Origin: Acidobacteriaceae bacterium
GTDB lineage: Bacteria > Acidobacteriota > Terriglobia > Terriglobales > Acidobacteriaceae
Assembly (NCBI GenBank): GCA_027449965.1
Contig: DAIDKP010000005.1
Span: forward strand, 1-64,000
Length of the DNA: 64,000 bases
Reading direction: 5' to 3'
A program made the position numbers and the translations under genes. Positions 45,687-55,700 of this stretch are shown here, piece after piece. Position 1 is the stretch's first letter. Each line of letters starts with the position of its first letter. The notes beneath the pieces are model-generated. The model did not search any database and was not told the DNA's origin. It saw only the letters and a list, made by a program, of their open reading frames with translations.

Positions 45687-45757
45687 GATGTACCATTTGG
45701 GCGCGAAGTAATTCGGTTTTCTCGAACTCGGACACGATAACAGAAGCGAGGTGCGGC

Positions 45758-47317
45758 ATGACAAGGACCGTCAGGATAGGTAAGTTGGTTGGCTGGATGT
45801 GTGTGTGCGCGGCGGGAACGTTCCTGGCAGCCGGAGTGACACAGGCGCAGAGGACGAGCGGGCAGGCAGGCAGCGCCCCGATGACGGCAGAGCAGGACCA
45901 CGCGAACATGATGCAGCAGTTGGGCATTGAGGCGCTGCGACCGGGTCCGAGCGGCGACGAGAATGCGCCGAACCATGCCAACTACGATGAGTCGAAGGCG
46001 AATCCGTATCCGAAGATTCCCGATCCGCTGACGCTGGACGATGGCCAGAAGGTGACGACGGCGGCGCAGTGGTGGCATGAGCGCAGACCGCAACTGGTGC
46101 AAGAGTTCTCCGAGTATGTGTATGGCAAAGTGCCGGCGCGCGTGCCATCTGTGCACTGGATGGTGACGTCAGTAGACCATGAGCGAATCGGGTTTCGCCC
46201 GGTGATTGCCAAGGATCTGATCGGCGAGGTGGACAATTCGGATGACCCTGCGATCACGGTGAAGATACACATGACGCTGGTAACGCCTGCGGATGCGAAG
46301 GGTCCGGTGCCGGTGCTGATGATGTTTGGCCCGGCGGGATTTCCCAGCCCGCATGAGCCTTCACCAGAGGAGTTTGCGCGGATGAATGCAGCGTGGAAAA
46401 AAATGATGGCGGCGCAGGATGGAACGCTCGCGCAGGTTTTTGCCGATCATCCGGCTTGGGAGCCGTTCCGCCCTACTCCGTTCCGGTTTCCGCAGTTGAA
46501 TGCTGACGGGGGAATGCCAAATACCTGGCAGTTGATCGCCGACGGTTGGGGATTTGTGTTGATTGACCCGGCAAGCGTCCAGGCCGACAACGGAGCCGGA
46601 TTGACGCAGGGCATCATCGGGCTGGTGAATCATGGCCAGCCGCGAAAGCCGGAGGACTGGGGTGCGCTGCGCGCCTGGGCGTGGGGAGCTGGCCGAGGTC
46701 TGGATTATCTGGCGACGGACCCGGCGGTCGATGCGAAACATGTCGGCATCGAGGGAGTGTCGCGCTATGGCAAGGCGGCGCTCGTGACGATGGCCTTTGA
46801 CCAGCGGTTTGCGATGGTGCTGGTTGGCTCGTCGGGCAAGGGCGGTGCGACGCTGCTGCGGCGCAACTTTGGCGAAGCGGTGGAGAGCCTGACGGGCGGC
46901 GAATACTACTGGATGGCCGGCAACTTCATGAAGTATGGCGCGTCGAAGGCGAAGTTTGGAAGCATGAATCCGGGGGATATTCCGGTGGACTCGAATGAGC
47001 TGATTGCGTTGTGCGCGCCCAGACTTACCTTTATCAGCTATGGCAGTCCGGCCAAAGGCGACGCGAAGTGGCTGGATCACGAGGGCAGCTTCATGGCGAC
47101 GATGGATGCCAATCGGGTGTTTACGCTGCTGGGCGCAAAGGGGTTGACCATGGACGGCAAACCTTACAGCGGGCCGATGCCGCCAATCAACGACGGGATT
47201 CTGGATGGGCAACTGGCATGGCGACAACACGATGGCGGACACACCGACGCGCCCAATATGAAGTACTTCATCGCGTGGGCCGACAAATGGATCAGTCACG
47301 CACCGCCTCAACCGTGA
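45758..47317 (+). CDS. Secreted CE15 glucuronoyl esterase-like protein
   Basis: A 519-residue exported alpha/beta-hydrolase. The signal peptide covers residues 1-30 (MCVCAAGTFLAAGVTQA). The nucleophile motif GIEGVSRYGKAALV (S335) with R-x-G-K is the CE15 signature, and the catalytic His is about H495 in HDGGHTDAPN. CE15 enzymes cut ester bonds between lignin and glucuronoxylan, or glucuronate methyl esters. It is divergent from an SGNH esterase and followed by rpe. Confidence is high for the family and moderate for the exact substrate. Confidence 0.9.
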   Translation: MTRTVRIGKLVGWMCVCAAGTFLAAGVTQAQRTSGQAGSAPMTAEQDHANMMQQLGIEALRPGPSGDENAPNHANYDESKANPYPKIPDPLTLDDGQKVTTAAQWWHERRPQLVQEFSEYVYGKVPARVPSVHWMVTSVDHERIGFRPVIAKDLIGEVDNSDDPAITVKIHMTLVTPADAKGPVPVLMMFGPAGFPSPHEPSPEEFARMNAAWKKMMAAQDGTLAQVFADHPAWEPFRPTPFRFPQLNADGGMPNTWQLIADGWGFVLIDPASVQADNGAGLTQGIIGLVNHGQPRKPEDWGALRAWAWGAGRGLDYLATDPAVDAKHVGIEGVSRYGKAALVTMAFDQRFAMVLVGSSGKGGATLLRRNFGEAVESLTGGEYYWMAGNFMKYGASKAKFGSMNPGDIPVDSNELIALCAPRLTFISYGSPAKGDAKWLDHEGSFMATMDANRVFTLLGAKGLTMDGKPYSGPMPPINDGILDGQLAWRQHDGGHTDAPNMKYFIAWADKWISHAPPQP

Positions 47318-47378
47318 GCAGGCGGCGAGTGACTGGCTGGTACACTGGATGCACTCGAAAGGGGTGTGCCAGGCGACC

Positions 47379-48056
47379 ATGGTGGAATTGCTACCGTCGA
47401 TTTTGTCTTCCGATTTCGCGAACCTGGAGCGCGAGGTGCAGGCCGCCGAGCGTGGCGGCGGCACAGTGATCCACGTGGATGTGATGGATGGCCACTTTGT
47501 GCCTAACATTACTCTTGGTCCGCCGGTGGTGAAAAGCCTGCGCAAAGCGACGCGTTTGCCGCTCGACTGCCACCTGATGATTGAGAATCCCAATGATTTT
47601 ATTCCGGCATTCGCCGAAGCGGGTGCCAATTGGGTGAGCGTTCATTATGAGGCATGCCCGCATTTGCATCGCACGCTGGAGATGATTGCAGGACACGGGA
47701 TGAAGCCCGGCGTGGTGGTGAATCCGGCAACGAGGATCGATGTGGTCGAAGAGATCCTGCCCATGCTGCATCACGTGCTGGTGATGACGGTCAATCCAGG
47801 ATTTGGCGGACAGCAGTTTTTGCGGTTCACGCTGGATAAAGTTCGGTGGCTGGCAAAAATCCGCGCAGAGCGCAAGCTGACGTTTAGAATTGAAGTAGAC
47901 GGTGGAATCGCTCACGATACGGTAGCAGAAGCGGTCCAAGCAGGTGCGGAGTTGTTGGTGGCAGGCAATGCCGTCTTCGGCGATGGCCATGCTGAACAAA
48001 ATGCCGCATCTCTGTTACGCGCGGCGCGGTTGGCGGCAAAATCCGATCAGGATTGA
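47379..48056 (+). CDS. rpe: Ribulose-phosphate 3-epimerase
   Basis: A 225-residue TIM barrel of the pentose phosphate pathway, interconverting ribulose-5-P and xylulose-5-P. Signatures: LLPSILSSDFANLE, HVDVMDGHFVPNIT (metal His and Asp), DCHLMIENP, VMTVNPGFGGQ, and RIEVDGGI. The start is taken at ATG 47379 (MVELLPSIL); an in-frame ATG at 47349 is also possible, and neither has a strong ribosome site. It lies downstream of the CE15 gene and upstream of the BamD-like gene, all on the plus strand. Confidence 0.94.
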   Translation: MVELLPSILSSDFANLEREVQAAERGGGTVIHVDVMDGHFVPNITLGPPVVKSLRKATRLPLDCHLMIENPNDFIPAFAEAGANWVSVHYEACPHLHRTLEMIAGHGMKPGVVVNPATRIDVVEEILPMLHHVLVMTVNPGFGGQQFLRFTLDKVRWLAKIRAERKLTFRIEVDGGIAHDTVAEAVQAGAELLVAGNAVFGDGHAEQNAASLLRAARLAAKSDQD

Positions 48057-48158
48057 AACGTGGATGTAAGCTGCTCCGGTGTCTGGGACGCGGATTGACC
48101 GGAGTTGAGAATTGAATGGATGCGCAGGCACCCGATGCGCACAAGAGGTTGAGGTGTT

Positions 48159-49754
48159 ATGAGTTTTCAGCGGATGGTTGAGATGAACAAAGTGCGTGGT
48201 GCGAAGGTGGTAGCCGCTGGCGTGCTGGCGATGATGGCGCTGCTGGCGCCTACCCATGCATCGGCAAAGGACAAGAAAAAGAAGCAGGTAGACCTGAGCG
48301 CCAATCCGCTAGCCGACGTGAACAGCAAGCAGCCGGACAAGGAGCTGTATGACAAGGCGATGCTGGCGATCAAAAAGGGTCGCTTTGACCAGGCTCGACT
48401 AGACCTGCAAACGCTGCTGAACACGTATCCTGACTCCGAATACCAGATGCGCGCCAAGCTGGCGGTGGGCGATAGCTGGTTCAAAGAAGGCGGCACAGCG
48501 GCGCTAACCCAGGCGGAAGGGGAATATAAGGACTTCATCACGTTTTTCCCGCAGACACCAGAAGCCGCTGAAGCGCAGATGAAGGTGGGCGACATCTACT
48601 ACATGCAGATGGAGAAACCGGATCGCGACTTCACCAATGCGCAGAATGCTGAGCGCGAATATCGTGCGATGATCAGCCAGTTTCCGGATTCTCCGCTGGT
48701 GCCGCGTGCCAAGCAAAAGCTTCGTGAGGTCCAGGAAGTACTGGCAGAGCGCGAGTTTCTGATTGGCCAGTACTACGAAAGCCGGGCAAACTGGGCAGGC
48801 GCTCTGGCCCGCCTGCAGACGGTTGCCGACACCTATCCGCTCTACAGCAAAAGCGATCAATTGTGGATTCTGATCGGGGACTCGTATGCCGGTGAGGCGC
48901 AACAGGTGCGTGCGTCTGCCGCACTGCCCGCCGCTGTCAGGGAACGGCTCACCCAGGTCTATCTGGACAAAGCAGCGGCAGCCTACGATCACGTCATCAC
49001 ACGCTACCCCATGATGCAGCACGTTGAGGATGCGCGCGACCGGTTGATTGCTATGAATCGCCCGATTCCTGAGCCGACACAAGCTGAAATTGCTGCCGAC
49101 GATGCAGAAGAGCGCAGCCGTCAGCCCATGCGATTCACCGATAAGACTCTGGGAATCCTGAAACATGGCCCGACGGTTGTGGAAGCAGCTCATGTCGGTG
49201 ATCCGACGCTCGATTCTCCGGAACGAGTGATTGCACCCGATGTCACTCGCGAGAATCAGCAGATCTTTGTCCAGGCGTTCAAAGCGGAGCAGCCAGGAGC
49301 AGCGGGCACAACCCAGACAGCAAAGGTGGCAGCTCCGGCCAATGCAGCAGCTCAGGGAGCCGATCAATCCGCAACAGCTCCGCTGGAGTTTGAAAAGGTG
49401 CCGACAACGGGTGACAGCGGAACAGGAATCGGAGCTTCGATTGTGAGTGCACCCAATGGAGCAGCTTCAGAGAACCAGGGAGCTACTGCTCCACCTCGCT
49501 CAGCCCCAGCTGACCCCAACGCAGTGGTCAAAGCAGTGGGATCTACAACCACATCTCTTCCGGCCGCTGAGGCACCGGCCACGGCTCCGAGCCAGGTCAA
49601 TGACATCAAGCCAGGTGAGGTTCCGGCTCAGCCTGTAGTTGCAACAACAGGCAAAGGCAAGAAGAAAGTGAAAGCACCCAAGGCCGATCTGAGCAACGTA
49701 TCCAGCAGCAAGAAGAAAAAGAAGAAGGGCTTGTCCAAACTCAACCCCTTCTGA
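48159..49754 (+). CDS. BamD-like TPR protein with long low-complexity tail
   Basis: A 531-residue exported protein. A signal peptide (about 15-37) lacks a lipobox Cys, unlike E. coli BamD. Residues about 55-290 are TPR repeats (ELYDKAMLAIKKGRFDQARL, YPDSEYQMRAKLAVGDSWF, NAEREYRAMISQFPDSPLVP) close to BamD of the outer-membrane assembly machine. From about 310 on the sequence is Ala/Pro/Thr/Gln-rich, and it ends in a Lys-rich segment. Start at ATG 48159, preceded by GAGGTG. A plain tetratricopeptide protein of another pathway is the alternative. A terminator follows. Confidence 0.78.
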   Translation: MSFQRMVEMNKVRGAKVVAAGVLAMMALLAPTHASAKDKKKKQVDLSANPLADVNSKQPDKELYDKAMLAIKKGRFDQARLDLQTLLNTYPDSEYQMRAKLAVGDSWFKEGGTAALTQAEGEYKDFITFFPQTPEAAEAQMKVGDIYYMQMEKPDRDFTNAQNAEREYRAMISQFPDSPLVPRAKQKLREVQEVLAEREFLIGQYYESRANWAGALARLQTVADTYPLYSKSDQLWILIGDSYAGEAQQVRASAALPAAVRERLTQVYLDKAAAAYDHVITRYPMMQHVEDARDRLIAMNRPIPEPTQAEIAADDAEERSRQPMRFTDKTLGILKHGPTVVEAAHVGDPTLDSPERVIAPDVTRENQQIFVQAFKAEQPGAAGTTQTAKVAAPANAAAQGADQSATAPLEFEKVPTTGDSGTGIGASIVSAPNGAASENQGATAPPRSAPADPNAVVKAVGSTTTSLPAAEAPATAPSQVNDIKPGEVPAQPVVATTGKGKKKVKAPKADLSNVSSSKKKKKKGLSKLNPF

Positions 49755-49789
49755 GCAAGATCCGCTCCGCACAATCACCATGAACAACC

Positions 49790-49815
49790 AAGGGCGGCCA
49801 ACATTGGCCGCCCTT
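49790..49815. terminator. Bidirectional terminator between the BamD-like gene and ppc
   Basis: A perfect 11-bp inverted repeat, AAGGGCGGCCA (49790-49800), loop ACAT, TGGCCGCCCTT (49805-49815), between two convergent genes. Confidence 0.8.
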
Positions 49816-49846
49816 GAATATTTGCGCAGCAACTTCCTTCACGTAA

Positions 49847-52702
49847 TCAGCCAGTGTTGCGCAGGCCAGAGGCGATACCGCTAATGGTGGCGGCGATGGC
49901 ACGGTTGATCTCCGGTGTGTCTTCACCGGCGCGCTTGCGTCGCAGCATATCTACCTGAATAAGGTGCATCGGATCTACGTAGGGATTCCGCAGGCGGATG
50001 GAGCGAGCGAGCACTGGGTTGGATTCGAGCAGATCGGATTGTCCGGTGACCGCGAGAACCCCAGCAACAGCGCTGCGATACTCCTGCTCAAAGAGTGTGA
50101 AGATGCGGCTACGCAGGCTCTCGTCTGCGACCAGTGTGGAGTAAAGCCGGGCCGTGGCAAGATCCACTTTACCCAAGGCCATCTCGACGTTACGGATAAG
50201 GTCGATAAAAAGCGGAAATTCGGTTGCCATAGCGCGCAGCGTGGCGACAGAACCTCCTCGCGCGAGAAATTCCTGAATGGCATGACCGACACCAAACCAT
50301 GCAGGAATGAGCAGACGGGATTGTGTCCAGCCAAATACCCAGGGGATAGCTCGAAGGGTGTCGAGACTGAGCTGCCCCTTGCGCTTTGAGGGCCGCGAGC
50401 CAATCTTGGCATGTTCGAGTTCGCCCATCGGCGTGGACTGAGAAAAATACTCGAGCACGCCAGCATCGCGAAGAATGTGCTTGCGATAAAAGCTATAAGC
50501 AAGCGAAGACATCTGCTCAAAGGCATCTTCCCAGTCAGGCAGCAGGCGCCCGGTGAAGTGCCCTTCCGGATCGCGCGCATTGGGCCGAGCCAGAGCATCC
50601 AGCGAAGCGGCCACCATCAGCTCCAGATTGCGCTCGGCGAGAATTTCATCGGCATACTTGAAATTGAGCACTTCGCCCTGTTCGGTGAGCCGGAGCGAAC
50701 CATCGAATGCATCCAGAGGTTGAGCAAAGATGGCGCGATGAGTCGGTCCGCCGCCACGACCCACAGTACCTCCGCGACCATGAAAGAGCTGCAGCTTCAA
50801 TCCCGCGCCATGCGCCACTTGATGCAGTTCACGATGCGCCTTGAATATCTCCCAGGTGCTGGTGAGCATACCTCCGTCCTTGTTGGAGTCGGAGTAGCCA
50901 AGCATAATCTCCTGCGTATTGCCCCAGGATGACAGCAATGCGCGATAGTCAGGACGCGACCAGAGATCGGCGCAGATGGAAGGCGCGTTGCGAAGGTCTT
51001 CAATCGACTCAAAAAGCGGGACGGGCATGAGTCCGGGATCAGCGGCGCGCCCGTTGGCGGCAGCTTCCGGATGAACACCACAGAGGCGCGCAAGGCGAAG
51101 AACGGTCAGAACATCCTCCACGCTGGCAGCGCCGCTGATGACGTAGTGGCGCACTGTCTCGGGAGTGAGGCCGGACTTGATCTCGGCGATAACGCGGAAG
51201 GTATCGAGCACATTGGCCGTCTCTGCCGAAAGCGGGCCGGAAAGAGCGGGTGCGAGCGAATCGTCGATCGACTCCCGCAGCGCCTGGGCGTGCAGCCGTG
51301 CGTGCTGGCGGATGTCGAGCGTGTGCAGATGCAATCCGAAGGTTCGCACCGCAAGCAGAATGGGATCGAGCAGGTTTTGCGCAATCCGCAGGCCGCGATG
51401 TTCAGCCAGGGAATCCCGAACAAGCCGAAGATCATCCGCAAACTCGCTGGCATCTTTATAAGGTGGAAGAATTTGCGCAAGTGATTCCTGGTTTTCAATC
51501 GCCGAAGACGGGGCGATGGTGGCCGAAGAGATGCCGCGACGACGACGACTGAAGACCAGGGCAGCCTGAAGCCGAGCACGCACACAGAGCAGGAACCGCC
51601 GATAGATTTCATGCTCGAATTGCGGGTTGTCAACAATATTGCCAACCTGCTGAATGCGGGAGTGATACTCAGCCATGCGCTCACGTAAAGCCAGGCTCAC
51701 CGGCACCTGCTGCGCTGAACTGGTCAGCAGATCGATGAGTTGCTGCAGGAGTTCTTCGTAGTGACGCAGCAGATGTGCGCGAGCAAGCGTGACCGCATCC
51801 CGAGTAACGTCGGGAGTGACGAAGGGATTGCCATCGCGATCACCGCCAATCCAGGAGCCAAAACTGAGGACCGAAGGCAGTTGGAATGTCTCCAGGGACT
51901 GTTGATAGACAGAGTGAAAGGCTTCAGCGATCTCCCGATAAAGGCTGGGAAGGGAGGCAAAGATGGAGACATCGTAGTAATCGAGACCCATCTTGATTTC
52001 GTCATAGACGGTGGGGCGGCGACTGCGAATCTCGTCTGTCTGCCAAAGGGACGTGATCTCGGCACGAAGCTGTTGCTCCAGCAAATCCAGCGTCTGCTGC
52101 GAAAGCGGAATTTGGTCAAGAGCGTGAAGCAGCTCGCCGATGCGTCGACGCTTGAACATCACTGAGCGCCGGGCAACCTCCGTGGGATGCGCGGTAAAGA
52201 CTGGAACGACGTGGATACACTGCATCCAGGCAAGCGCTTCCTGAGCCGAGATACCCACGCGACACATCGCGCGAAGAGTTCCGCTGAGCGAGCCGCGCTG
52301 CTTATCGGATTCGCCACGTAACTGAACGGCGAGGCGACGGCGTTTCCGATGGTTGGTTTCGGCCAGGTTTATCAGCTCAAAATAGAAACCAAAAGCACGA
52401 GTCAGCAGCAGCGCACGTTCCACTGGCAACTGATGGACGCGCTGCATCGCCTGATCCGTGTGCACAGCTTCAGCAGCTTTTGCGCCGCGATCCGTGGCTT
52501 CGCGGCGACGAATGGTGGATTGGCGCAGTGACTCAACCTGCTCAAAGAAGTCTTCGCCAACCTGTTCGCGGAGAACATCACCCAGCAGAATGCCCAGCGA
52601 CCGCACATCACGGCGCAGAGGAGCTTCCTTGAGTTCTGCTTCAGTTGCTTCCAGTTCGGCGAGGCGCTGTGACCAGCTTTCGGGGGTCCATAAACTCGGC
52701 AT
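49847..52702 (-). CDS. ppc: Phosphoenolpyruvate carboxylase
   Basis: A 951-residue anaplerotic enzyme making oxaloacetate from PEP and bicarbonate. Catalytic and signature segments: FTAHPTEVARRSVM, GGDRDGNPFVTPDV, LGYSDSNKDGG, FHGRGGTVGRGGGPTH, and the conserved C-terminal SGIASGLRNTG. ATG 52702 (MPSLWTPESW) is preferred; the frame extends to 52909 but only over the next gene. Upstream is CATAAT/TAATTT a few bases from the ATG and no ribosome site, so the transcript may be leaderless. Confidence 0.95.
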   Translation of the reverse strand: MPSLWTPESWSQRLAELEATEAELKEAPLRRDVRSLGILLGDVLREQVGEDFFEQVESLRQSTIRRREATDRGAKAAEAVHTDQAMQRVHQLPVERALLLTRAFGFYFELINLAETNHRKRRRLAVQLRGESDKQRGSLSGTLRAMCRVGISAQEALAWMQCIHVVPVFTAHPTEVARRSVMFKRRRIGELLHALDQIPLSQQTLDLLEQQLRAEITSLWQTDEIRSRRPTVYDEIKMGLDYYDVSIFASLPSLYREIAEAFHSVYQQSLETFQLPSVLSFGSWIGGDRDGNPFVTPDVTRDAVTLARAHLLRHYEELLQQLIDLLTSSAQQVPVSLALRERMAEYHSRIQQVGNIVDNPQFEHEIYRRFLLCVRARLQAALVFSRRRRGISSATIAPSSAIENQESLAQILPPYKDASEFADDLRLVRDSLAEHRGLRIAQNLLDPILLAVRTFGLHLHTLDIRQHARLHAQALRESIDDSLAPALSGPLSAETANVLDTFRVIAEIKSGLTPETVRHYVISGAASVEDVLTVLRLARLCGVHPEAAANGRAADPGLMPVPLFESIEDLRNAPSICADLWSRPDYRALLSSWGNTQEIMLGYSDSNKDGGMLTSTWEIFKAHRELHQVAHGAGLKLQLFHGRGGTVGRGGGPTHRAIFAQPLDAFDGSLRLTEQGEVLNFKYADEILAERNLELMVAASLDALARPNARDPEGHFTGRLLPDWEDAFEQMSSLAYSFYRKHILRDAGVLEYFSQSTPMGELEHAKIGSRPSKRKGQLSLDTLRAIPWVFGWTQSRLLIPAWFGVGHAIQEFLARGGSVATLRAMATEFPLFIDLIRNVEMALGKVDLATARLYSTLVADESLRSRIFTLFEQEYRSAVAGVLAVTGQSDLLESNPVLARSIRLRNPYVDPMHLIQVDMLRRKRAGEDTPEINRAIAATISGIASGLRNTG

Positions 52703-52764
52703 CGTAATTAAATTATGCCTGAGGATGGGCCTATGGTTCGATTCACTGGCCACAGCTTGGTACG

Positions 52765-55700
52765 CTAGCGCCGGGTTTCTGCAATCAGGCGAACGGGGCC
52801 CAGCAGCCCGGAGGGTAGCAGGGAGGAATTCGCACGATACGGTTTGACATCGGTGAAGGTATATTGCGTTGCGCCCGGTTGCAGGTCGCCGATCATTCGA
52901 TTCACCCATGCATTCGTGACCGCAATGCGGAGAGTGTTTTGACCGGAATGCAGCGCGCGAGTTATATCCATGCGATACGGCATGTGCCAGGCGACACCCA
53001 TCGCAACACCATTCACACTGATCGAGGCTAGATTTTTCACCTCGCCCAGATCGAGCAGAATCCTTGAACCAGCACGAAGCGCTGAAGCAGGGATCTGCAC
53101 GATATGGGTGTATGTTCCAGTGCCAGAAAAAAACTTTACGCCTGTTTCGGAGCTATCCGCCCAGGAGATGAGGGATGGAAGCGTAATGCTGTCGGGTGCT
53201 CCCCAGTGGGGTGGAAAGTTGACAGCCCACGGGCCGCTGAGAGTTTCCAAAATCGTGTCTCTGGGCTCTGGAATAGTGAAATGCGTCACTTGGGTGGGAG
53301 TACGGAAGACCACAAAGATCGTTCCCCAGGGTTCCAGTTGCAGCGGGACGAACGTCTTGCCCCCGGCAACCGTGAAGGAAGCTTTCTGGATGGATCCCGT
53401 GTCAGCGCGCCACAACTCCGGCTGGCGACCCGCAATGCGGAAGCTAGCCGTGACATCGGCGGGAAGATCACTGCGATTATCCACAAAATAGATATCCGCT
53501 CCGCTCAGCTTTCGGTGGACAAACTCCAAATGCGTCTTCGCTTGCTCACGGCTGTAATCAAAATCCGGAGCAAGGTGGATCGCCTGGAAAGCCTCCGCTG
53601 GCGTTGATCCTGCATAGACTTTCCCCATGCCTACAGCGTGAACCCCTGTCCCATCGCCGAAAAGCTCCTCACTCAGGCGGCGAAATTCTGCGTGATCATC
53701 GGCAAGGCTGGGGTCGTCCAGGGGTTTTGGCCCTGCAACAGTTGCGCCCTGCTCAACCAGCTTGTGAATAGCGAGCAGCACGGGCAGCGACATGTGTCGG
53801 CTGTACGGATCAAGACCAAGTACGCTGTATGTAACTCCGCCCGGTGTTGTGATTTTGCCGTCACGAACGCCCAGCACGTGGATGAGCGCATCGGCATTGA
53901 CGTAATCGAAGCCATATCCCGCCGGTACATTTGGCGATGAATGCGCAAAGATCGCCGTCAGATTTGAGTCTTCGCCATAAAAATAGATCAGGTCCGCATC
54001 AAAGCGACCCTTCTGAAGCATATAACTGGTCCGCGCAAGATACGTGACCCAGGCACCCGCTTGGTTGGCCCAGGTTTCGTTGCGATTGAACCACTGACCA
54101 AACGGTCCTAGCGTCAGTCCGGGCTTTTTGTCGACCAATGGCTGGTGGGCGGACTCATGAATGACGATCCGGTTGATGCCGTTGAGAAACTCCTGATCTG
54201 CTGTGGGTTTCAGAACCGCCGGATACCAGGCAAACGGTGCCGCGGCTGCCGTCATAGACTCGGCAGCTGCAAGGTTCTGCCCATAGATATGCGCGACTGA
54301 AGCGGATTCGCGATCATCCGCGTTGTAGCCATACTGCACGTGGTTCACGCCCGGGGTCTGCGTCCACATCGCACCCATCGGCACTTCATTGAACTTCTTC
54401 ACCTCCATACCATCTGCGACAAACGCGCGACCCGATTCGTGAGATTCTCCGTAATGCCCCATGCCCCATTGATGGAGGGTTTTTTCCAACTGCCCATAGT
54501 GCTCGTCGGCGATCAGATCTGCGATGGTCTTGCGGAAGTCCCAAAGGAATTGATCGCTCGCCGCTGCGCTTTGAACGATGTGTCCGGTGAGGACGGGCAT
54601 CCAGGGAGTGGGATCGTAGCCACGACGCGCTCGAAACTTCTGGATCATGTCATCGGTCCAGTTTTGCGAGCCTGCTTCCCAGCTATCATTGATGACGTAT
54701 CGGATGCCTTTCTTACCCATCCAATCCGCGCCAACCGTGTTCTTGTAGCTGTCCAGATACTTCTCCATGTAGTCCCGGACAAAGGCGTGGTTGAGCTTAT
54801 CAACTTCAAGTCCTGTGGCCTCTGCGGTCGCAGGATGATTGGTAATCCCCAGTAGCGAATAGCCAAAGCGAACGACAACCCATTTGCCAGCCGGCGGCGT
54901 CCAGTTCAGTGTGCCGTCCGGTTGCATCTTCGAGGTGATGTCGATGACGTCCGACTTGTCGATTGCCTGATCTTCGTCCTGACCGGGCGTCGCGTACTCA
55001 TAGAGATCAGGCACCGCAACAAACGCTGCTTTCTCCACAAAGTGATTCACCCGCGCTCCCGGATGAAGCACCAGTTCGGCGATCTTGTATTCCGTAGGTG
55101 CTTCTGGCAAAGCGATGCCAAAAGACTTTGGATCGATTCCTGAAGCCCATGCCGGAGGTGGCGGCGGTGGAACCCGCAAAAAGCTGACGCGGAAGTAGCG
55201 CGCCGTCGTTGCTGGAAATGTGACAACCGTCTCAGGTGCGCCGTCGCTGTCAAGCTTGGCAACTTCACGAAAGTCTTGACCGTCGTCGCTGGCTTCCAGT
55301 GTCTTATGCGGCGCAGAAATCCCGCTGATCATTGCCGCAATTCGACTTGGATCCTCCGGCACAATCGTAACGGAGCGCAGCGTGACCGGATGATCAAAGG
55401 CATATTGGATCCAGGCACTCTGGCCCGCAGCAGGAATCGCAATTCCCGTGGTGTGAACCAGATCGCCATCCGTCAGCATCGCAAGATCAGGCGAGCCGCC
55501 ACTGGTGGTAACCATGGGATGCAGCGCATTGAGATCGACATCGCCGCTTGGCTGACGATAAGCAATGACAACCGAATCCGCATAGTAGGTGGGTGGGGTT
55601 TTGGCACCTTGCGGACTGCCGAGTGCATCGTGAATCGCCTCATTCTGAAAGGCTCCAGTTACCGAGGGCGGCGCTGGAAGTTTACCAACAAAAGGTTTGC

